Source: Agreia pratensis
GTDB lineage: Bacteria > Actinomycetota > Actinomycetes > Actinomycetales > Microbacteriaceae
DNA: 64,000 bases
Reading direction: 5' to 3'
Assembly (NCBI RefSeq): GCF_900177685.1
Contig: NZ_FXAY01000004.1
Coordinates: 1 to 64,000 of the forward strand
In this document: one piece after another, positions 1 to 8,049 of the stretch
Numbering within the stretch: the stretch's first letter is position 1
Layout of the letters: every line of letters starts with the position of its first letter
The notes under the pieces: model-generated
Seen by the model: the letters and a program-made list of their open reading frames with translations, nothing else
What the model was told of the DNA's origin: nothing
Database searches by the model: none
Made by a program: the position numbers and the translations under genes

Positions 1-56
1 TGCGCCGATGGTACTGCAAGGGGGACCTTGTGGGAGAGTAGGACACCGCCGGACTC
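1..56 (+). rRNA. rrf: 5S ribosomal RNA, 3' end (partial)
   Basis: The first bases match the conserved 3' part of actinobacterial 5S rRNA: the GATGGTACTGC segment, the GTGGGAGAGTAGG segment and the closing ACACCGCCGGAC. The 5' half lies outside the window, so this is the tail of an rRNA operon, presumably preceded by 16S and 23S. The exact 3' end is judged from the conserved terminal stem and could be off by a few bases. A strong hairpin follows at once. Confidence 0.9.
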
Positions 57-69
57 CTATTACACGAAT

Positions 70-92
70 GGCCACCCCACACCGGGGTGGCC
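70..92 (+). terminator. rRNA operon terminator hairpin
   Basis: GGCCACCCC, loop ACACC, then GGGGTGGCC form a perfect 9-bp stem about 14 nt after the 5S end. It is followed by ATTTCGCGTTT, a weak T tract. This is a rho-independent-type terminator ending the rRNA transcript and insulating the downstream gene. Confidence 0.85.
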
Positions 93-125
93 ATTTCGCG
101 TTTAACGACCTCTGCGGCAGACCGG

Positions 126-131
126 TAAAGT
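126..131 (+). promoter_or_regulatory. -10 box of leaderless promoter for fadD-like gene
   Basis: TAAAGT lies exactly 6 nt before the GTG start at 138. The same spacing recurs before many genes in this window and fits a leaderless transcript beginning at the start codon. No good Shine-Dalgarno sequence is present here. Confidence 0.5.
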
Positions 132-137
132 CGTAGG

Positions 138-1844
138 GTGCTCAGAGCAGAGAATCCTCCCCAGTCCGCCCGACCTTGGCTTGCGAGCTATCCTCCCGGT
201 CAGGACTCCGACATCCCTGAGATCACATTCCGATCGATCCCGGAGCTCGTCGCCGCGACATGCGCCAAGTTCGGCGACCAGCCCGCGTTCTCCAACATGG
301 GGCATGCACTGTCATTCCGTGAGGTCGACGTGCTGTCCGATCGCATGGCGGCGTTTTACCAGAAAGAACTGGGCCTCGTTCCGGGCGATCGCATCGTCAT
401 CCAGCTGCCCAACCTTCTGCAGTTTCCCGTCGCCATGTTCGGGGCGCTGAAGGCCGGCCTTGTCGTGGTCAATGCGAACCCGCTCTACACGGCGCATGAG
501 CTCAAATCGATCCTCGTGGACTCCGGAGCGGTCGCGGTCGTCGTACTCGAGAACTTCGCGGTGACGCTCGATCAGGAGATCGGCGGCACCGACATCCGGC
601 ACGTCATTCTCACCTCGGTGGGCGACCTGCTGCCGCTGCCGCAACGTGCCTTCACGAACTTCGCTGTGCGGTACGTCAAGAAGATGGTTCCCGCCCACTC
701 TCTGTCGGGCACGATCTCGTTCCGTGACGCCCTCAGCAGGGGAGCGCAGCTCGTCTTCGACGCCCCGAACATCGCACCCGAAGACCTGGCCTTCCTCCAG
801 TACACCGGAGGCACGACGGGCGGTACGAAGGCCGCCATGCTGACCCACCACAACATGCTGGCGAATCAGTTCCAGATCATGGGACCGATCCGCGTCGCGT
901 TGCAGGAGGGCAAGGAGACGGTCATCGCCGCTCTGCCGCTGTACCACGTGTTCTGTCTGACGGTGAATTGCCTAGGATTCTTCCATTTCGGCGCACATAA
1001 CGTGCTCATCACGAACCCTCGTGAGACGGACGCGCTCATCAAGACCGTGACGAAGTACCGGCCGAGCGTGCTCATTCTCGTGAGCACCCTGGCTGCAGCC
1101 CTTCTCGACCGGCCGGGCTTCGATGCTCTCGACTTCACCCCGCTCAAGTTGAGCGTCGCGGGCGGGATGGCGCTGCGCACGCAGGTCGCCGAGGAGTGGG
1201 AACGCCGCACGGGCTCGCAGATGGTGGAGGGCTACGGCCTGACAGAGGCGTCTCCCGTCGTATCGGTGAACCCCACCGTGGGAACGGCCCGGCTCGGAAC
1301 GATCGGCCTTCCCCTTCCGTCGACCTACGTCGAGATCCGCGATGATGACGACGTGGCGGTTCCCCTGGGCGAGAGGGGTGAGCTCGTGATCTACGGCCCT
1401 CAGGTCATGAAGGGGTACTGGAACAAGCCGGAGGAGTCGGCGAAAGCCATCGGGCCCGACGGATGGCTGCACACCGGAGACGTGGCGATCATGGATGCTG
1501 ACGGCTATGTGACCATCGTCGATCGCATGAAAGACATGATCGTCGTCGGTGGGTTCAATGTGTATCCCGCCGAGGTCGAGGAGGCTGTACTCAGCGATCC
1601 TCGGGTGAAGGAGGCCGGAGTCATCGGTGTCGAAGACGAACACTCGGGCGAGACCGTCAAGCTGTTCGTGGTGCGCCAGGATCCGTCGCTGACCGAGGCC
1701 GACATCAGGGGCTATTTGAAAGACCGTCTGGCCGGCTACAAACGGCCGAAATACATCGTGTTCCGCGATGAACTGCCCAAGACCAACGTCGGCAAGATTC
1801 TGCGGCGCGAGTTGAGGGAGCCGGGCGACGCGGCCTCGCGATAG
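138..1844 (+). CDS. fadD: Long-chain acyl-CoA synthetase (AMP-forming)
   Basis: Predicted to activate fatty acids with ATP to acyl-AMP and then acyl-CoA, feeding beta-oxidation or lipid synthesis. The 568-residue protein carries the full ANL-superfamily signature: the phosphate-binding loop YTGGTTGGTKAAMLTH near residue 220, GYGLTEASP near 365, DGWLHTGDVA near 445, the hinge IVDRMKDMIVVGGFNVYP, and the C-terminal lysine motif PKTNVGKILRREL. Length is normal for FadD. GTG at 138 is chosen because no later start keeps the N-terminal PWLASYPPG block and a -10 box lies 6 nt upstream. A stable hairpin follows the stop. Family is certain; substrate chain length cannot be read from the sequence. Confidence 0.9.
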   Translation: MLRAENPPQSARPWLASYPPGQDSDIPEITFRSIPELVAATCAKFGDQPAFSNMGHALSFREVDVLSDRMAAFYQKELGLVPGDRIVIQLPNLLQFPVAMFGALKAGLVVVNANPLYTAHELKSILVDSGAVAVVVLENFAVTLDQEIGGTDIRHVILTSVGDLLPLPQRAFTNFAVRYVKKMVPAHSLSGTISFRDALSRGAQLVFDAPNIAPEDLAFLQYTGGTTGGTKAAMLTHHNMLANQFQIMGPIRVALQEGKETVIAALPLYHVFCLTVNCLGFFHFGAHNVLITNPRETDALIKTVTKYRPSVLILVSTLAAALLDRPGFDALDFTPLKLSVAGGMALRTQVAEEWERRTGSQMVEGYGLTEASPVVSVNPTVGTARLGTIGLPLPSTYVEIRDDDDVAVPLGERGELVIYGPQVMKGYWNKPEESAKAIGPDGWLHTGDVAIMDADGYVTIVDRMKDMIVVGGFNVYPAEVEEAVLSDPRVKEAGVIGVEDEHSGETVKLFVVRQDPSLTEADIRGYLKDRLAGYKRPKYIVFRDELPKTNVGKILRRELREPGDAASR

Positions 1845-1867
1845 TCTGGGTGCACAGTCTTCTTCAC

Positions 1868-1885
1868 GCGGCGCCTGGGCGCCGC
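1868..1885 (+). terminator. Putative terminator hairpin after fadD
   Basis: GCGGCGC, loop CTGG, GCGCCGC form a perfect 7-bp GC-only stem about 24 nt past the fadD stop. There is no T tract, so it may be a weak terminator or simply a stable 3' structure. Confidence 0.45.
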
Positions 1886-1909
1886 CACGATCGAACGGTA
1901 GTTGTTTTC

Positions 1910-2089
1910 ATGAGAGTCATCGTCTTCGTCCTGTGCCTGGCTGCCTTCGTCGCCGGGATGGTTGTGATGGCATACGCGTTCCCGGGAGATGGCGGATTCC
2001 TCGCTGAGGTCTTCGTGGGCGGCGTGCTGCTGTCGTCGGCCGCCGTCTTCGTGCCCATGAGCGTTCTGCGCTGGCTCGACCGGGCTTAG
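1910..2089 (+). CDS. Small two-helix membrane protein, function unknown
   Basis: A 59-residue hydrophobic protein. The first helix is MRVIVFVLCLAAFVAGMVVM and the second spans roughly residues 31-50 (LAEVFVGGVLLSSAAVFVPM), with a short positively charged tail. I chose the ATG at 1910 rather than an in-frame GTG at 1850, because the earlier start would add a polar, arginine-rich leader across the fadD terminator hairpin. It sits downstream of fadD on the same strand with a 65-nt gap. I recognise no family. It may simply be an accessory inner-membrane protein. Confidence 0.55.
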   Translation: MRVIVFVLCLAAFVAGMVVMAYAFPGDGGFLAEVFVGGVLLSSAAVFVPMSVLRWLDRA

Positions 2090-2112
2090 AGCAGCCCGAT
2101 CGACGCCCGCGC

Positions 2113-3609
2113 CTACCAGGCTGCGGGCTTGTAGTCCTTGAGAAAGACCCCGTGCAGGTCTTCGCCTGCCTCGCCCTGAACGATCGGGTCGTAGACCCGC
2201 GCTGCGCCGTCGACGAGGTCGAGCGGGGCGTGGAAGCCTTCCTCCGCCAGGCGCACCTTGGTGGGATGCGGACGCTCGTCGGTGATCCAGCCCGTATCGA
2301 CGCTGGTCATGAGAATCCCGTCGGACTCGAGCATCTCTCCGGCGCTCGTGCGCGTGAGCATGTTCATGGCGGCCTTAGCCATATTGGTGTGCGGGTGGCC
2401 GGGGCCCTTGTAGCGACGACCGAACTGCCCCTCCATGGCGGAGACGTTGACGATGTACTTGCGACGGGCCTCAGACGCGGCCATCACCGGGCGCAACCTG
2501 CTCACAAGGATGAAGGGCGCGGTGGTGTTGGCGAGTTGCACCTCGAGCATCTCGAGGGGATCGACATGCTCGACATTCTGAGTCCAGCTGTTGACGTCGT
2601 GCAGATCCGGAACCAGCCCGCCGGCATCGATCGCGGTTCCTGCAGCGAGGCGGTCGAGCGAGCTCGATCCCGGCGCCATGGCGAGGCTCGTGAGTTCCGA
2701 AGCCGTGAGCTTGTCAGCCACGAGCGCGGTCGATCCCAGAATCGGGTGCGCAGCCACTGAGGCGGCCAAAGCCTGGGGATGCGGGTCGTTCGTGTGTCCG
2801 AACGTCACCAGCTCGGGCAACGGTCGGTCTGTCGGCAACGGCTCGAGCTCGGCATCCGTCAGCGGTGCATAGGAGCCAGGAGAGCGCTTGACGGTCTGCG
2901 CGGCATTGTTGATGAGGATATCGAGGGGGCCTTCGGCGGCCACGGCGTCGGCGAGCGCGATCACCTGCGCCGGATCCCTGAGGTCGATTCCCACGACCTT
3001 CAGCCGATGCACCCACTCGGATGCGTCGGGCAGGCTCGAGAAGCGACGTACGGCATCGCGAGGAAAGCGTGTCGTGATCGTCGTGTGTGCCCCGTCGCGC
3101 AGCAGACGCAGCGCGATGTACATGCCGATCTTCGCCCGGCCACCCGTGAGAAGCGCGCGCTTGCCGGTGAGGTCGGTGCGGGCATCCCGCTTCTGGTGGC
3201 TCATCGCCGCGCAGTCGGGGCAGAGCTGGTGGTAGAACGCGTCGACCAGCGTGTAGTGCTGCTTGCAGATGTAGCAGGCCCGCGACTTGAGCAGCGTGCC
3301 CGCGGTCGGCGCCTCGATGGTCGTGGCCAGAGGGATGCCGCGGGTCTCGTCGTCGATGCGATCGGACGCCCCTGTCGCGGTGGCAGCGACGACGGCTCGG
3401 TCGGCGGCGGCGATGCGCGCGCGCTTCTCTTGGCGGCCGTGGTTCTTGACGGCCTTGAACATCTTGGCGGTCGCGCGACGAACGGCCACGAAATCCGGAT
3501 GCTCCTGCTCGAGTGTGTGCAGCTGCGCCAGCACCCGAAGGGTCACCTCGAGTTCGTCGGCGGTGAAGCCGGCAGGCGGCGTTTCGGGGTCATTCGGCAG
3601 GTCTGTCAT
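2113..3609 (-). CDS. Unusual SDR-fold oxidoreductase with zinc ribbon
   Basis: A 498-residue short-chain dehydrogenase/reductase-type protein, far longer than a classical 250-residue SDR. Residues 1-100 are helical and charged. Cys112, Cys115, Cys130 and Cys133 (CYIC...CPDC) form a likely zinc ribbon. The Rossmann fold starts at about 150 with TGGRAKIG (155-162) and NNAAQ (234-238), followed by a long insertion (about 245-350). Ser390 is in the usual catalytic Ser position. The YxxxK motif reads T408-N-M-A-K412, so the catalytic Tyr is replaced by Thr while Lys is kept. It is divergent from the Nudix gene, with 47 nt between starts. Substrate unknown; it may be catalytically atypical or a binding protein. 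Confidence 0.75.
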   Translation of the reverse strand: MTDLPNDPETPPAGFTADELEVTLRVLAQLHTLEQEHPDFVAVRRATAKMFKAVKNHGRQEKRARIAAADRAVVAATATGASDRIDDETRGIPLATTIEAPTAGTLLKSRACYICKQHYTLVDAFYHQLCPDCAAMSHQKRDARTDLTGKRALLTGGRAKIGMYIALRLLRDGAHTTITTRFPRDAVRRFSSLPDASEWVHRLKVVGIDLRDPAQVIALADAVAAEGPLDILINNAAQTVKRSPGSYAPLTDAELEPLPTDRPLPELVTFGHTNDPHPQALAASVAAHPILGSTALVADKLTASELTSLAMAPGSSSLDRLAAGTAIDAGGLVPDLHDVNSWTQNVEHVDPLEMLEVQLANTTAPFILVSRLRPVMAASEARRKYIVNVSAMEGQFGRRYKGPGHPHTNMAKAAMNMLTRTSAGEMLESDGILMTSVDTGWITDERPHPTKVRLAEEGFHAPLDLVDGAARVYDPIVQGEAGEDLHGVFLKDYKPAAW

Positions 3610-3644
3610 AACCGGACGATTCTACCCGCGGCCGCTCGGCACCA

Positions 3645-3650
3645 TAGTCT
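3645..3650 (+). promoter_or_regulatory. -10 box, leaderless Nudix promoter
   Basis: TAGTCT ends 6 nt before the ATG at 3657, the recurring leaderless spacing in this window. Confidence 0.55.
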
Positions 3651-3656
3651 CGTCTT

Positions 3657-4124
3657 ATGGCGACTCCTGATTTCGTATTGGCCCTGCGCGAGAAGATCGG
3701 TCACGCTCCACTCTGGCTCTCTGGCATCACTGCCGTCGTCACACACGACGACAACGTGCTGATGGTTCGACGCTCCGACAACGGAGCCTGGACGCCCGTG
3801 ACCGGCATCATCGATCCGGGCGAGCAGCCCGCGACGGCGGCCGCTCGCGAGGTTCTCGAGGAGGCCGGTGTGGTCGCTGTGGCCGAGCGGCTCTCGTGGG
3901 TGCACACGCTGCCCATGCTGACGTACGACAACGGCGACCAGTCCGAGTACCTCGATCTCACGTTCCGCATGCGCTACGTCTCCGGTGATCCCTACCCCGC
4001 CGACGGCGAGAACACCGAGGCCCGCTGGTTCGCCCTTCACGAGCTGCCGGAGATGTCTCTCGACATGCGCACGCGCATCCGGTACGCCCTCGACGACATT
4101 CCTGCCGCGCGCTTCGAGCAGTAA
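3657..4124 (+). CDS. Nudix hydrolase
   Basis: A 155-residue Nudix-family pyrophosphohydrolase that cleaves nucleoside-diphosphate-linked substrates with Mg2+. The Nudix box GX5EX7REUXEEXGU is intact: it begins at GIIDPGEQ near residue 50 and ends with AAREVLEEAGV. A short N-terminal extension (FVLALREKIGHAPLW) precedes the core and is common in actinobacterial MutT-like proteins annotated as ADP-ribose or NUDIX hydrolases. The C-terminal segment ARWFALHELPE is the usual last strand and helix. The start is supported by the -10 box 6 nt upstream. The substrate cannot be assigned from sequence; a housekeeping role is likely. Confidence 0.88.
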   Translation: MATPDFVLALREKIGHAPLWLSGITAVVTHDDNVLMVRRSDNGAWTPVTGIIDPGEQPATAAAREVLEEAGVVAVAERLSWVHTLPMLTYDNGDQSEYLDLTFRMRYVSGDPYPADGENTEARWFALHELPEMSLDMRTRIRYALDDIPAARFEQ

Positions 4125-4138
4125 CGTTCGATCAGGCC

Positions 4139-4573
4139 CTATTCGATGACGGCGATCACGATCGAGAGTACGACGCTGGCCGCCCCGACGCCCGTGAAGA
4201 TGTAGCCCAGAAGCCTCAGCAGATGTCCCTCGCGATGGGCGGGGTCGGTGCGAGCCTGCTCGGGGCGTCGAGGGTTCACGAACACGGTGACGTCGTCACC
4301 CTCCACCAGATGGGCGGTCTCCTCGGTGTCTGCGGGCAGCTCGTAGAGGTGGCCGTCGTCGCCCAGCCACCGGAAGACGTGCGGCTCGACGACGTCGCCG
4401 TGCGGCGCATCCGGAGTCGGGTGACGAGCCACGATGACCGCCATCGTCTCCGTCCAGCCGCTGAAGGCAAGCCGACGAACGTAGCCCGCGATAAGCAGAG
4501 GCACGCCGAGGCCGAGGCCGATCCATGAGAGGAGCTCCAAGACCAGCGATGCTGCGTCGAGGGGCGTGGTCAT
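4139..4573 (-). CDS. DUF3592-like membrane protein
   Basis: A 144-residue protein with two membrane segments, near residues 10-33 and 118-142, flanking an extracytoplasmic or cytoplasmic beta-rich middle. The middle contains FRWLGDDGHLYELP and VEGDDVTVFVNPRRPEQAR, the pattern of DUF3592 proteins (a small beta domain ending in V-x-Y/F-x-P-x-x-P). Function is unknown. It lies 16 nt downstream of ligD on the same strand, so it may be co-transcribed with the ligase, but no functional link is known. It is convergent with the Nudix gene. Confidence 0.6.
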   Translation of the reverse strand: MTTPLDAASLVLELLSWIGLGLGVPLLIAGYVRRLAFSGWTETMAVIVARHPTPDAPHGDVVEPHVFRWLGDDGHLYELPADTEETAHLVEGDDVTVFVNPRRPEQARTDPAHREGHLLRLLGYIFTGVGAASVVLSIVIAVIE

Positions 4574-4589
4574 GGATCGATTTTAGGGG

Positions 4590-7040
4590 CTAAGCGGGAC
4601 GAGGCTCTTCGACAACGACATCGGCGGGCTTCTTGTCGGTGCGCCACCCTCGCCAGACGGGCTGGCGGAGCCGGTTCGTCGTCGTCCACTCCGCGAACTC
4701 GACCTCTCCGACCTGGGACGGGGTGATCCAGTGCGCATCGCGGGCGTCGGCCGCCGGCACGTCCGTGGCCGGTGACGTTGTGCGCTTCATCCGAGAGAAC
4801 CGGGTCATCAACTCGGCGAGATCTCGTTCGCTGAAGCCTGTTCCGACGCGACCCGCGTAGCGGAGTTCTCCGTCTCGAGGCACGGCGACGAGGAGAGAAC
4901 CGATCGAGTTCGCTCGTCGCCCTGCTCCTGGCCGCCATCCCACGACCACGACCTCCTGCGTCTTGTGCAGTTTGAGCTTGATCCACGCAGACGACCTTTT
5001 GGCCGGTCGATACGTCGAATCGCGCTTCTTGGCCACGACGCCCTCGAGGCGCAGCTCTGCGCTCGCGGCGAGGGCTTCGTCGAGGTCGCCTTCGTAGGCG
5101 GGAGGAACCTGCACGAGCGACGTCGTGTCGGCCGCGACGATCTCCTCCAGCAACAAACGCCTCTCGTCGTAGCCGCGCGAGGTCAGCGACTCGTCGCCCT
5201 GCTCGAGAGCATCGAAGACGAAGTAGTGCGCCCTGGTCGACGAGATCGCCCGCTCGATCTCGGATTGCTTCGTGAGCTTCATGCGAGTCTGCAACCGCCC
5301 GAAGTCGGGACGCCCTCGCGCATCGAGCGCGACGATCTCGCCATCGAGAACGCAGTCTGTCGCCGTGCCGACGGACTCCGCGACCGCCTCAGCGAGCTCG
5401 GGGAAGCTGCGAGTGAGGTCGTTTCCATTGCGGCTGGTGAGCCGAACATCGCCGCCTCGCACCCGAGCGATCACGCGGATGCCGTCCCACTTCATCTCGA
5501 AAGCCCAGCCTGCGGGGGAGTCATCGGCGATAACGGTCGCGGGTGTTCCCAGAGTGGCGAGCATCGGCGAGATGGGTCTGCCGGACGAGGCCGAGCGCTT
5601 CGGATCGGCTGCGCGTGTGGGAGACGCCGTGGGCGCTGCGGGCTGCGCCGGATCCATCAGATGGATGAGCCAGTTGTTCTCTGCCCGGCCCGCGCCACCC
5701 GTGTGGATGAGGGCGAACCTCCGCGGCTCGCCGAGGCCCGACGGCTTCGTGCCCGTCAGCGTAGCGATCACTTCTTTTCCGTCGCGCCACTTCTCGAGTT
5801 CGTACGTGCCGGCATCCCAGATCGTCACCTCGCCCCCGCCGTATTCTCCGGCAGGAATCGTGCCCTCGAACGAACCGTACGCGAGCGGGTGGTCCTCTGT
5901 CTGCACGGCCAGGTGGTTCTGTTTTCCCGACGTCGGCACTCCCTTCGGCAGCGCCCAACTCACGAGCACCCCGTCGTGCTCGAGACGGAAGTCGTAGTGG
6001 AGTCGCCTGGCGTGATGCTCCTGAATTACGAACGAGCGCCCCTCGGTGGGTGCTGCGGCCTCGCTCGGCACGGGCTCCGGCGTCTTCGACGCGTCGCGCT
6101 TCTGCCGATAGGTCGCCAGCCTGTCGGCCGTCGGTTCGAGTGCGTCGAGGTGGCCCTTGACTAGATCGGCGAGCGGATCGCCTCGACGCTTCACGCGCCG
6201 GAGCACCTCATGAAAGTCGAGTTGGGCGAGCGAGGGACTCGCCAGCTCACGCCAGGTTCGGGGCGCAGCGACCATCGGATGCGACCGGCCCCGCAGAGAA
6301 TACGGGGTGATCGTCGTCTTCGATCCGTTGTTCTGGCTCCAGTCGACGAGCACCTTCCCCGTGCGCAAGTGTTTCTTCATGTCGCTGACGATGAGGTCGG
6401 GATGGGCGGACTCCAGCGCGCGGGCGAGTTCGTGAGCCACGGCCGACACCTCGCCGGAGGTCTGCTTGCCGTCGAGGGCGGCATAGAGGTGTATACCCTT
6501 CGACCCGCTCGTGACGGGCATGGGATCGAGGCCCATGTCGCGAAGGATCTCGCGGGCGAGGCGGGCCACCTCCGCGCACTCCGGCAGACCGGCGCCCTCT
6601 CCGGGATCGAGGTCGAGGACCAGGCGATCGGGGTTCTTCGGCTCGCCCGTTCGAGCGAAGCGCCACTGTGGCACATGGATCTCGAGGGCCGCGATCTGGC
6701 CGAGCCAGGTGAGCGTGGCGAGATTGTTGACGAGCGGGTAGTCGTTCGCGTGGTTCTTGTGCTCGATCGTGCCGCGGGTGACCCAGTCGGGTGTGCCGTC
6801 GTCGAGGTTCTTCTGAAAGAACATCTCGCCGGGATGCTCTGCCGTGCCGACGCCATTCACCCACCTCTTGCGCGTGGCTGGCCTGTCGCGAGCATGCGGA
6901 ATGAGAACAGGAGCGATGGACGCGTAGTAGTCGAGCACCTCACCTTTCGTCGTTCCTGTCTCGGGATACAGCACCTTGTCGAGATTGGTGAGGGTGAGCC
7001 GCTGCCCGCCCACGGACACCACCTGTTTCGTCGCGCTCAT
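4590..7040 (-). CDS. ligD: Multifunctional NHEJ DNA ligase LigD
   Basis: Repairs double-strand breaks together with Ku. The 816-residue protein has the three-domain mycobacterial order. First is a primase-polymerase domain at about 5-300, with RLVLDLDPGEGAGL carrying the metal-binding aspartates and SGSKGIHLYA. Next is a 3'-phosphoesterase at about 335-480 (EHHARRLHYDFRLEHDG, HPLAYGSFEG). Last is an ATP-dependent ligase whose adenylated Lys517 lies in FEMKWDGIRVIARV, followed by LDGEIVALD and the C-terminal OB fold. An in-frame TTG at 7070 would add ten residues; ATG at 7040 is preferred because it starts the conserved N-terminus. It is divergent from ku, with a perfect inverted repeat at its start. 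Confidence 0.93.
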   Translation of the reverse strand: MSATKQVVSVGGQRLTLTNLDKVLYPETGTTKGEVLDYYASIAPVLIPHARDRPATRKRWVNGVGTAEHPGEMFFQKNLDDGTPDWVTRGTIEHKNHANDYPLVNNLATLTWLGQIAALEIHVPQWRFARTGEPKNPDRLVLDLDPGEGAGLPECAEVARLAREILRDMGLDPMPVTSGSKGIHLYAALDGKQTSGEVSAVAHELARALESAHPDLIVSDMKKHLRTGKVLVDWSQNNGSKTTITPYSLRGRSHPMVAAPRTWRELASPSLAQLDFHEVLRRVKRRGDPLADLVKGHLDALEPTADRLATYRQKRDASKTPEPVPSEAAAPTEGRSFVIQEHHARRLHYDFRLEHDGVLVSWALPKGVPTSGKQNHLAVQTEDHPLAYGSFEGTIPAGEYGGGEVTIWDAGTYELEKWRDGKEVIATLTGTKPSGLGEPRRFALIHTGGAGRAENNWLIHLMDPAQPAAPTASPTRAADPKRSASSGRPISPMLATLGTPATVIADDSPAGWAFEMKWDGIRVIARVRGGDVRLTSRNGNDLTRSFPELAEAVAESVGTATDCVLDGEIVALDARGRPDFGRLQTRMKLTKQSEIERAISSTRAHYFVFDALEQGDESLTSRGYDERRLLLEEIVAADTTSLVQVPPAYEGDLDEALAASAELRLEGVVAKKRDSTYRPAKRSSAWIKLKLHKTQEVVVVGWRPGAGRRANSIGSLLVAVPRDGELRYAGRVGTGFSERDLAELMTRFSRMKRTTSPATDVPAADARDAHWITPSQVGEVEFAEWTTTNRLRQPVWRGWRTDKKPADVVVEEPRPA

Positions 7041-7056
7041 GCTGACATTGTCAGCA
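7040..7056. promoter_or_regulatory. Palindrome in ligD-ku intergenic region
   Basis: TGCTGAC, ATT, GTCAGCA is a perfect 7-bp inverted repeat touching the ligD start codon. It sits in the 70-bp gap between divergent ligD and ku, so a factor bound there could block ligD transcription or translation. It is a candidate operator with no known cognate regulator. Confidence 0.4.
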
Positions 7057-7110
7057 CGCGCCAGGGTCAAGGGCTAGTGCTTGCGCGCCGAGAGGAGTTC
7101 ACTCGGGTGT

Positions 7111-8040
7111 ATGAGAGCCATCTGGAAAGGTGCCGTCACATTCGGCCTCGTGAACGTGCCTGTCAAGGTCTATGCGGCCACCGAGGATCACGACATCGCC
7201 CTGCACCAGGTACACGACGAAGACGGCGGCCGCATCCGCTACCAGAGACGCTGCGAGATCTGCGGCAAGGTCGTGGACTACGCCCACATCGACAAGGCTT
7301 TCGACGACGGTGAGCGCACGGTGGTGCTGACCGACGACGACCTCTCGAGTCTGCCCGAGGAGAAAAGCCGCGAGATCGACGTGGTCGAGTTCGTGCCGAG
7401 CGAGCAGATCGATCCGATCATGCTCGACCGCAGCTACTTTCTCGAACCCGACTCGTCGAGCGCCAAGTCGTATGTGCTGCTCAGGCGCACGCTCGAGCAG
7501 ACCGACCGCACCGCGATCGTGCACTTCGCTCTGCGGCAGAAGACTCGGCTCGGGGCTCTGCGCGTGCACGGAGACGTACTCATGCTGCAGTCGCTGCTCT
7601 GGTCGGACGAGGTGCGAGAGGCTTCGTTCGCCGCCCTCGACGAACGCGTGCGCATCACGGCGAAAGAACTCGAGATGTCGAGCGCTCTCGTCGACAGCTT
7701 CGCCAGCGACTTCTCGCCCGAGGACTTCACCGACGACTACCAGGCGCAACTCCAAACGCTCATCGACGCCAAGCTCGAGCAGGGCGAGGCGCTCGACACC
7801 GACGCCACATTCGGCGAGCAGCCCGAGAAGGAGGCCGGGGGAGAGGTCATCGACCTCATGGAGGCTCTGCGGCGCAGTGTGGAACGCAATGCTGCCAAGA
7901 AGAAGCCCGCGCCGAAGAAGAAGCCCGCGCCGAAGAAGAAGGCTGCTGTGAAGAAGGAGCCTGCTGCGAAGAAGGCTGTCGCGGCGAAGAAACCGACCGC
8001 CACGAAAGAGCCCTCCGCCGAGAAGAAGCGCCGGGCGTAA
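7111..8040 (+). CDS. ku: DNA end-binding protein Ku
   Basis: Bacterial Ku forms a homodimeric ring on double-strand break ends and recruits LigD. The start MRAIWKGAVTFGLVNVPVKVY is the canonical Ku N-terminus, so ATG at 7111 is used rather than the in-frame TTG at 7081; AGGAG lies about 13 nt upstream. The core (about 1-255) includes the Cys pair region RRCEICGKVV and the central beta-barrel bridge. The C-terminal 50 residues are a low-complexity Lys/Ala/Pro tail with repeated APKKK and AAKK units, as in other actinobacterial Ku proteins, where such tails bind DNA. The 309-residue length is typical. It is divergent from ligD. Confidence 0.95.
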   Translation: MRAIWKGAVTFGLVNVPVKVYAATEDHDIALHQVHDEDGGRIRYQRRCEICGKVVDYAHIDKAFDDGERTVVLTDDDLSSLPEEKSREIDVVEFVPSEQIDPIMLDRSYFLEPDSSSAKSYVLLRRTLEQTDRTAIVHFALRQKTRLGALRVHGDVLMLQSLLWSDEVREASFAALDERVRITAKELEMSSALVDSFASDFSPEDFTDDYQAQLQTLIDAKLEQGEALDTDATFGEQPEKEAGGEVIDLMEALRRSVERNAAKKKPAPKKKPAPKKKAAVKKEPAAKKAVAAKKPTATKEPSAEKKRRA

Positions 8041-8043
8041 TGT
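8038..8043 (+). promoter_or_regulatory. -10 box overlapping ku stop codon
   Basis: TAATGT uses the ku TAA stop as its first three bases and ends 6 nt before the GTG of the acyl-CoA dehydrogenase. This suggests the downstream gene has its own leaderless promoter and is not just a ku read-through. Confidence 0.45.
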
Positions 8044-8049
8044 GGGGGC

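Noticed and set aside
7870-8037. Tandem AAG/CCC-type repeats that look like a DNA repeat array.
   Set aside because: They encode the Lys/Ala/Pro tail of Ku, a normal feature of this protein in actinobacteria, not a mobile or CRISPR-like repeat.
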